A DNA stretch of 64,000 bases from NCBI RefSeq assembly GCF_019656215.1, contig NZ_BPLK01000002.1, positions 62,001 to 126,000 of the forward strand, read 5' to 3'. Below are positions 25,103 through 34,441 of the stretch, piece by piece. How positions within the stretch are numbered: position 1 is the stretch's first letter; each line of letters opens with the position of its first letter. Position numbers and translations under genes: made by a program. Under the pieces are notes generated by a model. That model was not told the DNA's origin, ran no database searches, and saw only the letters and a list, made by a program, of their open reading frames with translations. This DNA is from Apilactobacillus zhangqiuensis. Lineage in GTDB: Bacteria; Bacillota; Bacilli; Lactobacillales; Lactobacillaceae.

Positions 25103-25866
25103 TGAGTGCGATTATTGCTTTAGGTTTAGTCCTATTCGTCTTAATGGTATTAGTAGGTGGTAAGCAGGGATTCCAATCATTCTTAAGTTTAGTGCTTAAT
25201 TTCGGATTCCTGTTCTTCGCAATTGTCCTGATGGCATTTCATTTCCCACCAATCGTCGTCACATTGATTTCTGGGGTAATACTATTGGCGTTAACCATCT
25301 TCTTGAGTGGAACTAACGATGAAACCAGTCGTTTAGCTTTCATCGCCTCTGTGTTGGTATTACTAGCATTGGTATTGTTAATTATTCCGGTTGAACATTG
25401 GGCTCAAGTCCAAGGGTTCGGACTAGAAGATAGTGATGACTTGGAAGGTCTATCATTGCCAATCGGCATTAGTTTCATTGATATCGCCATCTCAACAGCC
25501 ATTCTAAGTACCTTAGGTGCGATTGCTGAAGCTACTATGGCGATTGCATCTGGATTAGATGAAATCAAGGAACAACATCCAGACATCAAACCAGATCGAT
25601 TATTCTTCGATGGAATTTATGTAGGAAAACAAATTATCGGAACCACTTTAAACACCTTATTCTTCGGGCTGTTTGGGGGATCATTGTCGCTATTTGTCTG
25701 GTTCCACGGCTTATCCTATTCATTAGGGGATATCTTAAATGACAAGGTATTTGATGCTGAGTTCGTCATCATATTGTTCTCACTAATCGGTGTCATCATT
25801 ACGATTCCAATTACTTCATTTGTGATTACGGAACAATTTAAAAAAACAAAAAAAGTCCTAACTTAG
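25102..25866 (+). CDS. YibE/F-family membrane protein, short subunit
   Basis: A 254-residue partner consisting only of the YibE/F membrane domain, with about seven helices. The segment STLGAIAEATMAIASGLDEIKEQHPD parallels the GAVMDESTDIISSLFALK region of the long subunit, so the two are related in sequence and probably form a heteromeric complex. The TAA/ATG overlap at 25102 ensures co-translation. The stop codon lies inside the terminator stem. Confidence 0.8.
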   Translation: MSAIIALGLVLFVLMVLVGGKQGFQSFLSLVLNFGFLFFAIVLMAFHFPPIVVTLISGVILLALTIFLSGTNDETSRLAFIASVLVLLALVLLIIPVEHWAQVQGFGLEDSDDLEGLSLPIGISFIDIAISTAILSTLGAIAEATMAIASGLDEIKEQHPDIKPDRLFFDGIYVGKQIIGTTLNTLFFGLFGGSLSLFVWFHGLSYSLGDILNDKVFDAEFVIILFSLIGVIITIPITSFVITEQFKKTKKVLT

Positions 25867-25879
25867 TTAGGACTTTTTT
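25849..25879 (+). terminator. Terminator overlapping the yibE/F stop codon
   Basis: AAAGTCCTAA pairs with TTAGGACTTT with the TAG stop at 25864-25866 in the loop/stem border, followed by a T run. Confidence 0.85.
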
Positions 25880-25937
25880 ATTGCATTTATGCCGATAAAA
25901 ATTAATACTAGACTTAAATCGAAAAGAGGCGTTGTTA

Positions 25938-27866
25938 ATGAATAAAAAAATAGAATCAAATGACCTATTTAAATTAAAATCCATTACGCAAGTTACTGCT
26001 ATTAGTGGAAATATTTTTGCTGTTTTAAATCGTGTCGATAAGCAGGAAAATACCTATTTCGCTGATATTATCAGCATTAACAACAAAAACGAAGTTAAAA
26101 AGTGGACCGATGGTGGCAAAAATACTAATCCCACCCAAGTTGGTGATTATCTAGTCTATCTACATAATGGAGACTTGATGAGAATGCCACTATCAGGTGG
26201 TAGTGCCGAACAACTTACAAGGGATGCTAAGATTGCTAAGTTGGTTAGTGGAAAAGACGGTCAAACCGTATTCTACCAAGCTTCTGACAGCAAGATTTCA
26301 GCTAAGTTTGAAACTGCCAAGTTCCCAGAAACTAGAAGAATACACCGCTTTGATAATCGTCATGACGGCATTGGATGGGTCGATGATCAAGCAACCAATA
26401 CCATTTACCGATATAACATTAAGATGAATCAACAAAATGTCGTTTACACTTCCAAGTATGATTTGAGTTTGCAAGATGCTAATGCCAAACAAAATCGTTT
26501 GCTAGTCATTAAACCAACGAATCCAACATTGGAAACTGAATCGGATGAGACTAGAGCGGTCTACGATGTTGATTTGACCAAGGATACCGAAGAACAAGTA
26601 ACCGCAAGTATCGCCAAGGGTGAATTTAGCTATGCTAGTTATTCCCCAGACGGTAAAAAGATTGCGACTGTCGGAAACGACGCTAAGTATCCTAATGCGA
26701 CAGTAAATGAGTTATATATTTATGATTTGGACTCCGATAAATTAGTTGGTATTACTAAAGACTTCAAAGGTGAAGTGTTTGGCTCAATTACCGCTGATTT
26801 TATCCAAAACGAGGGTAACCACCTAGTATGGATGTCAGATACTAATTTTGTCTTTAGTGGGGTTACTCATGGTCACAGCGTTGTCTTTGAATACAATGGT
26901 CACGACATTACGAAATTGTTTGAAGGTCACTGTCATGTCGTTGATTTAACAGCAATTGACGGCGAAGTCTACTTCAGTCTTTCAACACCAACAACACCTA
27001 GTCAGTTAGTGCAATTGGTCGACCAACAATTAGACGTGAAGTTTGATCCTAATGCTAACTTCTCAGCTCAACACGACTATGCAGATGTAACACCATTTCA
27101 AACTCCATCCAAAGACGATAAGACCACTGTTGAAGGATGGGTATTGAAGTATACCGGCAGTTCTAATCACTTACCAGTGATTTTATACGTCCATGGTGGG
27201 CCACAAGCTAACTATGGTGAAACTTTCTTCCATGAATTCCAAGTATTAGCTAGTCGCGGCTATGCCGTGGTCTATGTCAATCCACGAGGTTCTACTAGCT
27301 ATGGTCAAGAATTCGAAACTGGTGTCATCGGAAGATATGGTAAGGAAGACTTTGCCGATGTTCAATCCGGTCTGGATGCAGCATTGAGTCAATTCGCCGA
27401 TTTAGATGAACAAAACACATTTATCGCCGGTGGATCATACGGTGGGTTCATGTCCAGTTGGGCTATCGGTCACACCGACCGTTTCAACGCTGCGATTGTG
27501 CAACGTCCGGTATCTGATTGGCACTCATTATATGGAACTTCCGACATTGGGGTTCGTTTCATTAGAAAAGAACTTGGCAAGGATTTATACGATGAAGGCG
27601 GATTGGAATACTATTGGAACTGTTCACCATTGAAGTACGCCCACAACGTGAAGACACCTACCAGAATTCAACACGGAGAATTCGATATGCGTTGTCCAGT
27701 TAATCAAAGTGAAGCATTATTCACAGCGATTAAACAAACGGGGACACCGGTGGACTACATTCGTTATCCACAATCATTCCATGGATTCTCTAGAAACGGA
27801 TTACCAAATCTAAGAATCAAACGATTATCCGATATTTATGAATGGTTTGATAAATATTTAAGATAG
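25938..27866 (+). CDS. S9-family serine peptidase (acylaminoacyl-peptidase-like)
   Basis: A 642-residue prolyl-oligopeptidase-family enzyme. Residues ~1-390 form a beta-propeller gate and ~390-642 the alpha/beta hydrolase domain. The triad is Ser500 (GGSYGG), Asp583 (GEFDMRC) and His615 (SFHGFS). It acts in the cytoplasm on short peptides or N-acylated peptides. ATG 25938 is used, eight bases after AGAGG; the upstream TTG at 25932 is too close. Length is normal for the family. Monocistronic. Confidence 0.9.
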   Translation: MNKKIESNDLFKLKSITQVTAISGNIFAVLNRVDKQENTYFADIISINNKNEVKKWTDGGKNTNPTQVGDYLVYLHNGDLMRMPLSGGSAEQLTRDAKIAKLVSGKDGQTVFYQASDSKISAKFETAKFPETRRIHRFDNRHDGIGWVDDQATNTIYRYNIKMNQQNVVYTSKYDLSLQDANAKQNRLLVIKPTNPTLETESDETRAVYDVDLTKDTEEQVTASIAKGEFSYASYSPDGKKIATVGNDAKYPNATVNELYIYDLDSDKLVGITKDFKGEVFGSITADFIQNEGNHLVWMSDTNFVFSGVTHGHSVVFEYNGHDITKLFEGHCHVVDLTAIDGEVYFSLSTPTTPSQLVQLVDQQLDVKFDPNANFSAQHDYADVTPFQTPSKDDKTTVEGWVLKYTGSSNHLPVILYVHGGPQANYGETFFHEFQVLASRGYAVVYVNPRGSTSYGQEFETGVIGRYGKEDFADVQSGLDAALSQFADLDEQNTFIAGGSYGGFMSSWAIGHTDRFNAAIVQRPVSDWHSLYGTSDIGVRFIRKELGKDLYDEGGLEYYWNCSPLKYAHNVKTPTRIQHGEFDMRCPVNQSEALFTAIKQTGTPVDYIRYPQSFHGFSRNGLPNLRIKRLSDIYEWFDKYLR

Positions 27867-27869
27867 TAT

Positions 27870-27908
27870 TAAGAAAGACTGTAATGGGGACATTCAGCTT
27901 TTTTTATT
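27870..27908 (+). terminator. Weak terminator after the S9 peptidase gene
   Basis: AAGACTGTAATG and CATTCAGCTT can pair with mismatches, followed by a long T run. Confidence 0.45.
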
Positions 27909-27959
27909 AAATAAAAAATGACATAATAAAGTCATTACATAAGGAAAGCAGGACTGATA

Positions 27960-28451
27960 ATGGATACTGTTATTTATTTAATTTTATTTTTTGTTGTAAT
28001 TGCACTATTACTATTCGGTGCCTACGAAACACTACCAAAGATTCACAAGTTGAATAAGACCATCAACCAAAAGACACTTGATTCATTTGGTGGAGACAAG
28101 AAGCAAATTGAAGCATTTAAATCTGGTGAAAAGAAGTTAAACGTGGTAACTGGACAATATGTAATTCTAGCAATTGTTGCTACGGCGTTTGTCTTAAGTA
28201 TCATCTTCCCGGAAATGGCCAATAACTACTTGATCATTGTGCTATTCATTTTAGAAGCTATCTACATCTTCTTAGGTCTAAAATTACCTAGCCTAGAAAA
28301 GAAGCATGGTGAATTTACCGGGGATGTTTTAAATAAACGTCTTCAAGCAATTCGTCTTACATTTTTCGCATTCATCGGGTTCTTTGTAGCCGTTGATGTG
28401 TTGATTTTAATCATTGAATTAATGTTTTCTCAGAATGTAAGATTGCTATAA
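27960..28451 (+). CDS. Hypothetical 163-residue membrane protein
   Basis: A protein with four hydrophobic segments: at the N-terminus (YLILFFVVIALLLFGAY), around 70-85, 92-108 and 133-158. A charged loop (KIHKLNKTINQKTLDSFGGD) lies between the first two. The pattern is that of a small four-helix membrane protein. I do not recognise a family or catalytic motif. It has its own terminator and stands between the peptidase and the methionine operon. Confidence 0.6.
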   Translation: MDTVIYLILFFVVIALLLFGAYETLPKIHKLNKTINQKTLDSFGGDKKQIEAFKSGEKKLNVVTGQYVILAIVATAFVLSIIFPEMANNYLIIVLFILEAIYIFLGLKLPSLEKKHGEFTGDVLNKRLQAIRLTFFAFIGFFVAVDVLILIIELMFSQNVRLL

Positions 28452-28458
28452 AATGCTG

Positions 28459-28485
28459 AAAGAGTCGACGTTCGGCTCTTTTTTA
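28459..28485 (+). terminator. Intrinsic terminator
   Basis: AAAGAGTCG pairs with CGGCTCTTT (one G-T pair) and a T run follows. Confidence 0.75.
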
Positions 28486-28528
28486 TTTATTAAAAAATAT
28501 TAAATTAAAAAATGATGATAAAAATGTG

Positions 28529-28556
28529 TTGCAATATTAGAAAATGGGTGTAGTAT
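28529..28556 (+). promoter_or_regulatory. Promoter of the methionine T-box operon
   Basis: TTGCAA (28529-28534) and TAGTAT (28551-28556) are spaced by 16 bases, just before the start of the T-box leader. Confidence 0.55.
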
Positions 28557-28569
28557 ATAAAACAACTTA

Positions 28570-28843
28570 ACCGATACGAACTAAACAAGATGATCAGGAG
28601 AGTAATTATCCAATGATTGCGCAGAGAGTTCACGTTTGCTGAAAGTGAATGAATCAGAAGATAATGAATATGGCCTGTAATTTGGCATCGCTGATAATTA
28701 AGCGATGATGGGGTGGCAACCATTATTAATTGCACGCGTTTATATAGACGTTATTGAGGGTGGAAGTGCAAGCTTTCACTGAATTAGAATGGTACCACGG
28801 AACTCCGTTTCTAGATTATTTAATCTAGGAGCGGAGTTTTTTT
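28570..28843 (+). promoter_or_regulatory. T-box leader, methionine specifier (AUG)
   Basis: A tRNA-sensing transcription attenuator. Stem I base pairs CAGG (28595-28598) with CCTG (28674-28677), and ATTATC (28605-28610) with GATAAT (28660-28665), enclosing a specifier loop whose 3' side reads GAAT-ATG-G with the AUG codon at 28670-28672. The T-box sequence ATGGTACCACGGAAC ends in the terminator stem AACTCCG/CGGAGTT (28801-28838) with a T run. Uncharged tRNA-Met should favour the antiterminator and switch on metQNI. The rest of the gap 28486-28894 holds only this leader and the metQ ribosome binding site. Confidence 0.9.
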
Positions 28844-28894
28844 GTTGGCTAAGTTAAAAAATCCGGTACATATATTTTTTAGGAGGTCATTTTT

Positions 28895-29719
28895 ATGAAG
28901 AAGAATTACAAGAAATTATTATTGGCATTTACATTATTATTGGTTTTACCACTAACTCTATTGGCAAGTTGTGGTAAGAGTTCAGGACACGTTGTTAAGA
29001 TTGGTATCATGGGTGGAGACACACGTGTTTGGAAAGCCGTTCAACAACGTGTTAAAAAAGAAGGCGTTGATCTACAACTAGTTCAATTCACTGATTACTC
29101 ACAACCAAACAACGCTTTAACTAACAAAGAAGTAGACATTAACGCATTCCAAAACTATGCATTCCAAGACAACTGGAACACAGCTCACCACACTAAGATT
29201 GTAGCTATTGGTAAGACAATCTTCTCACCACTAACTCTATACTCCAAGAAGGTTTCAAGCTTAAAGGATCTAAAAGATGGTGCTTCAGTTGCAGTTGCTA
29301 ACGACGTTACTAACGAAGCTCGTGGATTAAAACTACTTGCTAGTGCTGGCCTAATTAAGCTAAAGAACACTGCACTACCAACTCCAAGTGACATTACTGA
29401 AAACAAGAAGCACCTAAAGATTGTTCCTCTAGATGCTGCACAAACTCCAAGAGCTTTATCTGATGAAGACTCTGCTGTTGTTAATGGTAACTTTGCCTTA
29501 GATTCAAACCTAAGCTCAAAGGACATCCTATTCAAGGAACCAACTAACAAGGCAACAATCCCATACATCAACATCATCTCAGCTAACAAGAGTGATGCTA
29601 ACAACAAGTACTACAAGAAGGTTGTAAAGGCTTACCAAACTCAAGCTACTAAGGATCTTCTAAAGAAACTTTACAAGGGTGAAAACATTCCTGCATGGGA
29701 CATCAACTTCAACAAGTAA
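28895..29719 (+). CDS. metQ: Methionine ABC transporter substrate-binding lipoprotein
   Basis: A 274-residue NlpA-family lipoprotein. The signal peptide ends in LLASC with lipidated Cys26. The mature domain starts VVKIGIMGGDTRVWKAVQ and carries the conserved DINAFQNYAFQDNW and VNGNFALDSN segments that contact methionine. It binds L- (and probably D-) methionine for import by MetNI. The AGGAGG site precedes the ATG by nine bases. First gene of the operon under the AUG T-box. Confidence 0.93.
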   Translation: MKKNYKKLLLAFTLLLVLPLTLLASCGKSSGHVVKIGIMGGDTRVWKAVQQRVKKEGVDLQLVQFTDYSQPNNALTNKEVDINAFQNYAFQDNWNTAHHTKIVAIGKTIFSPLTLYSKKVSSLKDLKDGASVAVANDVTNEARGLKLLASAGLIKLKNTALPTPSDITENKKHLKIVPLDAAQTPRALSDEDSAVVNGNFALDSNLSSKDILFKEPTNKATIPYINIISANKSDANNKYYKKVVKAYQTQATKDLLKKLYKGENIPAWDINFNK

Positions 29720-29753
29720 TGTTTAGAAACAAAATAGAGGTAGAGGTGAAATT

Positions 29754-30824
29754 ATGGCACAAATTAGTCTAGAGCACATTGATGTCACCTTTAAGCAAAA
29801 ACACCAAGTTTCAAAAGCAGTACAAGATGTAACACTGCAGATTGAAAAAGGTGATGCTTACGGTATCGTTGGTTATTCAGGTGCTGGTAAAAGTACTCTA
29901 GTACGAGTAATTAACCACTTGCAAAAACCAAGTGATGGTAAGGTAATTATCGATAACAAAGATATTGATAAATTCAGTCATGCGCAAATTCGTCAATTAA
30001 GAAAAAACATTGGATTTATTTTCCAACACTTTAACTTAATGAACGCCAGAACAATTGAAGACAACATCCTATACCCAATGGTTGGGACTAAGACTACAAA
30101 TGAAGAACGCAAGAAACGTGTTCAACATTTGATTAATTTAGTGGGCTTAAACGGGAAGGAAAAGTTCTACCCAGCTCAACTATCTGGTGGTCAAAAACAA
30201 AGAGTGGCAATTGCCAGGGCTTTGGCAAATAATCCACAAATCCTAATTAGTGATGAAGCAACCAGTGCGTTGGATCCAAAGACCACGCAAGCAATCTTGC
30301 AATTACTAAAGAAGATTAACAAGCAATTAGGCGTAACTATCGTCTTAATTACCCATGAAATGGATGTAGTGAAATCACTATGTAACAAGGTAGCGGTGAT
30401 GGATACTGGTAAGGTTGTCGAAAAGGGAAGTATCTTAGAGGTTTTCAGTAACCCTAAGACACAACTAACCAAAGACTTTATCGACACCACCAACAACGTT
30501 AAGGAAGCTGTCGAAACATTAAGTTCTCAAGAACGCTTTGTTGAATTATCACGTAACCAACAACTATTTAGATTGCATTACATCGGTGCTTCTACTGAAA
30601 CACCAATCATCGTTGATCTGTACCAAAAATTTGGTGCAGTTGCCAACATCGTTTACGGAAACATTGAATTCATTTCTAATGTTCCATTAGGTAACTTGAT
30701 TATCGAAATCGATGCTGAAGAATCAACTATCAAAGAAATTAAACAATACCTTGCTTCAAAAGATGTTCATTTAACCAACATCAATTTGGATCAAGAAAAA
30801 ATCAGAAATAGTAAGGAGGGATAG
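29754..30824 (+). CDS. metN: Methionine ABC transporter ATPase
   Basis: A 356-residue ATPase. Walker A is GYSGAGKST, the signature LSGGQKQR and Walker B LISDEATSALDP. The last ~90 residues form the NIL/C2 domain, which binds methionine in MetN proteins and causes trans-inhibition when intracellular methionine is high. Operon position between metQ and metI is canonical. Confidence 0.94.
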   Translation: MAQISLEHIDVTFKQKHQVSKAVQDVTLQIEKGDAYGIVGYSGAGKSTLVRVINHLQKPSDGKVIIDNKDIDKFSHAQIRQLRKNIGFIFQHFNLMNARTIEDNILYPMVGTKTTNEERKKRVQHLINLVGLNGKEKFYPAQLSGGQKQRVAIARALANNPQILISDEATSALDPKTTQAILQLLKKINKQLGVTIVLITHEMDVVKSLCNKVAVMDTGKVVEKGSILEVFSNPKTQLTKDFIDTTNNVKEAVETLSSQERFVELSRNQQLFRLHYIGASTETPIIVDLYQKFGAVANIVYGNIEFISNVPLGNLIIEIDAEESTIKEIKQYLASKDVHLTNINLDQEKIRNSKEG

Positions 30825-30827
30825 CAG

Positions 30828-31520
30828 ATGAGTTCATTTTTAACACACTATTTACCAAATGTTATGACAATGATTCCGGACTTTGAACAAGCCACAATCG
30901 AAACATTGTACATGACATTCGTAACAGCGCTAATTGGTGGGATAATCGGTTTATTTATCGGTGTTTTACTAGTCTTAACTGGACCTGAAGGAATCAGTGA
31001 AAACATTCCTTTCTACACAGTCTTAGATAAGATTGTGAACTTCTTCCGTGCGATTCCCTTCATTATCCTATTAGCTGTGATTGCTCCATTTACCAGAATT
31101 ATCGTTGGAACTGCCATCGGTACAACCGCTTGTATCGTTCCATTGGTAATCGCTGTAATTCCTTTCTACGCTAGACAAGTGCAAAATGCCCTTCTAGATG
31201 TGGATAGTGGAATCGTTGAATCAGCCCAAGCCATGGGTTCATCAACATGGGGAATCGTCTTTAGAGTATATCTAAAGGAAGGATTACCTAAAATTATCCG
31301 TTCATCCGTGGTAACATTAATTAGTTTGATCAGTTTAACTGCAATGGCTGGTACCGTTGCCGGTGGTGGACTTGGTAACTTGGCCGTCATGGTTGGTTAC
31401 CAAAGATATGAAAACGACGTTACCTTTGTATCATTAATCTTGATTTTGATTTTGGTATTCGTCATTCAAATCATTGGTGATATCTTAGCCAGATTAACCG
31501 ATCACGAAAACGCAAAATAA
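30828..31520 (+). CDS. metI: Methionine ABC transporter permease
   Basis: A 230-residue permease with five to six helices and the ABC contact loop VESAQAMGSSTWGIVFRVYLKEGLP (seen in part). It starts four bases after metN. Length and helix count agree with MetI. It completes the methionine importer. Confidence 0.93.
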   Translation: MSSFLTHYLPNVMTMIPDFEQATIETLYMTFVTALIGGIIGLFIGVLLVLTGPEGISENIPFYTVLDKIVNFFRAIPFIILLAVIAPFTRIIVGTAIGTTACIVPLVIAVIPFYARQVQNALLDVDSGIVESAQAMGSSTWGIVFRVYLKEGLPKIIRSSVVTLISLISLTAMAGTVAGGGLGNLAVMVGYQRYENDVTFVSLILILILVFVIQIIGDILARLTDHENAK

Positions 31521-31534
31521 GAAGGTAGATAATA

Positions 31535-32698
31535 ATGGAAAAAGAAGAACAATTACAGGTATTAAAGGACCTAGTGGCTTTTAATACGGTGGATGCCAAC
31601 GAAAGAGACATCGCAGATTATTTAAGCCAACTATTTAAAAAGCATGGGATCGCAAGTGAAATTGTGGACCAATTTGATAATAGAAGTAATCTAGTTGCTC
31701 ACATTGGTAGTTCTTCTGACAAGGTTTTGGCCTTTGCTGGTCATGAGGATACCGTTCACGAAAATAACTTGGCTGATTGGAAACACGATCCATTTATTCC
31801 GGTCGTCGAAGATGGCAAAATTTTTGGTCGTGGGGTGACAGACATGAAGTCTGGTCTAGCAGCCCAAGTGATTGCTCTAATCGAATTGCATGAACAACAC
31901 GCTGACTTAAACGGTCAACTAAGATTTTTAGCAACCATCTCGGAAGAATTAACCCAAGGTGGGGCCAACTTCCTATCGCAACGAGGGGATGTTGACGATG
32001 TCGACGCAATTGTGATTGGTGAACCAACCGGACAAAGACAAAGCAATCAAAACCACCATTACATCGTCTATGCTCACAAGGGAGCCCTTATCTACACCGT
32101 TAAGAGTGTCGGAAAGGCAGCTCACAGTTCGACTCCAGAATTAGGAATCGATGCGATCGATAACTTAATTAACTATCGTCAAGCTGAAAAGTAATACTTT
32201 GCTAAACAAACAGGAGTAGACGATATTTTGGGCAAGACCATTTACACACCTGATATCTTTGAGGGTGGTAAGCAGGTTAACTCCATTCCTGATTTTGCTT
32301 ATCAAAAGGTCATGGTTAGAACCATTCCACAATTAAATAACGACCAAATTATTGCTGATTTGCAAGAATTGGTAGATTCATTTAATCAAAAGGATGGTTA
32401 TAACCTAGAACTTGAAGTTAACTTCAGTGGTTATCCAGTCAAAAACGATCCTGATTCAGAAATCGTCTCAGCTGCTCAAGATGCCAGTGTTCAAGAACTG
32501 GGCGGTAAGTTGGACTTGAAGGCCTTATCAATGGGAACTGATGCTTCTAAATTTAAGGCTAGAAACGAAAATGTTGATGTCATCATCCTAGGTCCCGGAA
32601 ATGACACTGCGCATCAAACTGATGAATACGTTGATTTAGAATCATTTTATTCATTCATACGTCTATATAAACAAATTGCGATTAACTATTTGAAGTAA
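31535..32698 (+). pseudogene. M20-family peptidase/deacylase interrupted by one in-frame stop
   Basis: A 387-codon frame encodes an ArgE/DapE/M20 metallopeptidase, but codon 220 is TAA (32192-32194). The frame continues without shift: the 33 bases after the stop read YFAKQTGVDDI and run straight into GKTIYTPDIFEGG of the second half. The N-terminal part keeps the metal ligands (AGHEDTVH, GRGVTDMKSG, SEELTQGGA, GEPTG) and the C-terminal half keeps the last histidine (DTAHQTDEYV). M20 peptidases accompany metQNI in other lactic acid bacteria and streptococci, perhaps to release methionine from peptides or N-acyl forms. A sequencing error, a recent nonsense mutation or rare readthrough could explain the stop; TTG 32228 could also restart translation. 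Confidence 0.85.
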
Positions 32699-32700
32699 AC

Positions 32701-32735
32701 AAAAAAGCCTAAGCGATAACGCTTAGGCTTTTTTT
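32701..32735. terminator. Bidirectional terminator
   Basis: AAAAAAGCCTAAGCG pairs with CGCTTAGGCTTTTTT around a four-base loop, between convergent genes. Confidence 0.88.
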
Positions 32736-32737
32736 AT

Positions 32738-33430
32738 TTAGAATTCGTTCATTAATTTTCCCATGGCATAGTGAATGATCATGGTTAGAATTCCGATGAT
32801 AATGTTTCTGATGACTGCGACCTTGACCTTACCGTCGCCCAGCTTGGCACTCATAAAACCAGTAAGACCAACTGAGACGATAACGGCTAAAATGGTGGCT
32901 GGCCAGCGGTAAATGCCACTGGTTAGACTCATTGCAAGAAGTGGGAATAATCCACCTAGTGCGGCTGAAAATAGGGATGAGAAGGCTGCTGACCAAGGAT
33001 TCATGTAGTGGTTTAATTCAATGTTGTACTTGATGCTGACCATTGTTTCCAATGGCTTTTTTGCAATTAGTTCATCAGCAATTTGCTTAGCGGTGTCTTC
33101 GGTAATTCCACGACTCATGTAGAATTCTTGGACAATCTTTTTTTCACCTGATAAGTCATTCTTTAGTAGGTAGCGTTCTTTTTCAACGGAGGAGCTTTCA
33201 GCGTCACGTTGTGAACTTACTGATGCGTATTCACCTGATGCCATCGAAAAGGCACAAGCAAGTAAATCCGATAGGCCAGCGATGAAGATTGTAAAGATGT
33301 TTGGTGTTGCTACGGCCACTGAGAACAAGACACCTACGACGGTAAGGATTCCATCGTTAGATCCTAACACTCCAGCTCTTAGGGTGTTTAGCTTTTCGTC
33401 CATAGTGGTGGTTTGCTTTTTCTTTTCCAT
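32738..33430 (-). CDS. VIT1/CCC1-family divalent metal transporter, copy 2
   Basis: A 230-residue membrane protein of the VIT1/CCC1 (DUF125) family, which moves ferrous iron or manganese. The first helix LRAGVLGSNDGILTVVGV and the following SMASGEYASVSSQRDAE are signature segments; a cytoplasmic metal-binding helical region (about 80-135) separates helices 2 and 3, and five helices are visible. It lies 13 bases after a paralogue on the same strand, so the two are probably co-transcribed and may form a heterodimer. Confidence 0.85.
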   Translation of the reverse strand: MEKKKQTTTMDEKLNTLRAGVLGSNDGILTVVGVLFSVAVATPNIFTIFIAGLSDLLACAFSMASGEYASVSSQRDAESSSVEKERYLLKNDLSGEKKIVQEFYMSRGITEDTAKQIADELIAKKPLETMVSIKYNIELNHYMNPWSAAFSSLFSAALGGLFPLLAMSLTSGIYRWPATILAVIVSVGLTGFMSAKLGDGKVKVAVIRNIIIGILTMIIHYAMGKLMNEF

Positions 33431-33443
33431 TGTTATTCCTCCC

Positions 33444-34127
33444 CTAGGCTAGACTTCCGACTAGTAAACCAATTAGATAGGTTACTAGCATAGTTAACAT
33501 ACCTGATGCAACGTTTCTAATTGTTGATTTAAAACGGTTAGCGTTACTCAACATGGCAGCAGAATATCCGGTAAGTGATAGTGCGATTAGGACCGCAATG
33601 AAAGTTGCGATAATCTTAATTTTTGCAGGGAATAATGAGATGGCCACCAGTGGCAAGATTGAACCGGTTGGAAATGAAATCATCGATGCGATTGCGGCAG
33701 CATAAGGACTGGTGAATTGGTTGACGTTAAAACCGTATTTTTCACGAACGGTAGTCACTAGTGCGTCCTTGTTCATCATTTCAGTAGTGGCTTTTGTAGC
33801 TAGTTCATCAGAAATACCACTGCTGATGTATTTTTCTTTGACAATGTTAAATTCGGTCTCGTAGTTATTTTTTAATGCGTCCTTTTGTCTTTCGACCGCA
33901 TTTTTTTGAGAATCACTTTCGGAATTGACCGATACATATTCACCCATGGCCATTGAAACGGTTCCGGCAATCATACCGGCAATCCCTGAAATGAAAATTG
34001 AGAAGGTGTTGCTAGTGGCACCTGCAACACCAATAACGATACCGGCAACCGATAGGATTCCGTCGTTAGAACCCATGACACCGGCACGTATGATATTAAT
34101 ACGTTGTGCTAAAGTTTGCTTTTTCAT
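33444..34127 (-). CDS. VIT1/CCC1-family divalent metal transporter, copy 1
   Basis: A 227-residue paralogue of the neighbouring protein (IRAGVMGSNDGILSVAGI and SMAMGEYVSVNSESDSQ match the same positions). Five membrane helices and the Glu-rich cytoplasmic helical insert are present. Tandem VIT1-like pairs are frequent in lactobacilli. Likely role is efflux or storage control of iron or manganese. The promoter at 34172-34200 drives both genes. Confidence 0.85.
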   Translation of the reverse strand: MKKQTLAQRINIIRAGVMGSNDGILSVAGIVIGVAGATSNTFSIFISGIAGMIAGTVSMAMGEYVSVNSESDSQKNAVERQKDALKNNYETEFNIVKEKYISSGISDELATKATTEMMNKDALVTTVREKYGFNVNQFTSPYAAAIASMISFPTGSILPLVAISLFPAKIKIIATFIAVLIALSLTGYSAAMLSNANRFKSTIRNVASGMLTMLVTYLIGLLVGSLA

Positions 34128-34171
34128 ATTGAAGGCCCTTTCTAGTTTATAATGGTTATTAACTAGTAATA

Positions 34172-34200
34172 ATTATAATTCACTTTTTTTGTAAAGTAAA
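34172..34200 (-). promoter_or_regulatory. Promoter of the VIT1/CCC1 pair
   Basis: On the minus strand TTTACT (34195-34200) and a perfect TATAAT (34172-34177) are 17 bases apart. The remainder of the 34128-34441 gap is AT-rich and holds the divergent promoter and attenuator described next. Confidence 0.65.
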
Positions 34201-34319
34201 CCCTTCATTTTTAAGGTACTACCGAACAATTATTTTTTCAATGGCTAAGAAAATATTTATTGAAAATGTTGATATATCAATATCTTATACGATCTATAGA
34301 ATTAGAAAATGATTAAAAA

Positions 34320-34348
34320 TTGTATTGTAATTTTAATGAAGTTATATT
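34320..34348 (+). promoter_or_regulatory. Promoter of the aminotransferase-PEP carboxylase operon
   Basis: TTGTAT (34320-34325) and TATATT (34343-34348) are separated by 17 bases. Transcription would start near 34355. Confidence 0.6.
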
Positions 34349-34383
34349 ATAGTATTTAACAATATGATGCTCATTGAAAATTG

Positions 34384-34420
34384 GACTAATTGATTAAATA
34401 CAATCAATTGGTCTTTTTTT
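34384..34420 (+). terminator. Terminator hairpin in the aminotransferase-ppc leader
   Basis: GACTAATTGATT (34384-34395) pairs over 12 bases with AATCAATTGGTC (34402-34413), followed by seven T residues. It lies about 30 bases after the predicted transcription start and 21 bases before the start codon, so it must attenuate the operon unless another promoter is used. Confidence 0.7.
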
Positions 34421-34441
34421 GCATATTTAGGAGGAATTGTC

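Noticed and set aside
28505-28735. Minus-strand ORF of 76 residues
   Set aside because: It is antisense to the T-box leader, whose conserved structure explains the sequence.
32228-32698. A separate gene starting at TTG 32228
   Set aside because: The frame continues directly from the M20 peptidase across a single TAA, and the residues between match the family, so this is the second half of an interrupted gene.
34364-34393. Nine-codon ORF (MMLIENWTN) in the leader of the aminotransferase-ppc operon as an attenuator peptide
   Set aside because: No ribosome binding site precedes it and transcription would start only about nine bases upstream.
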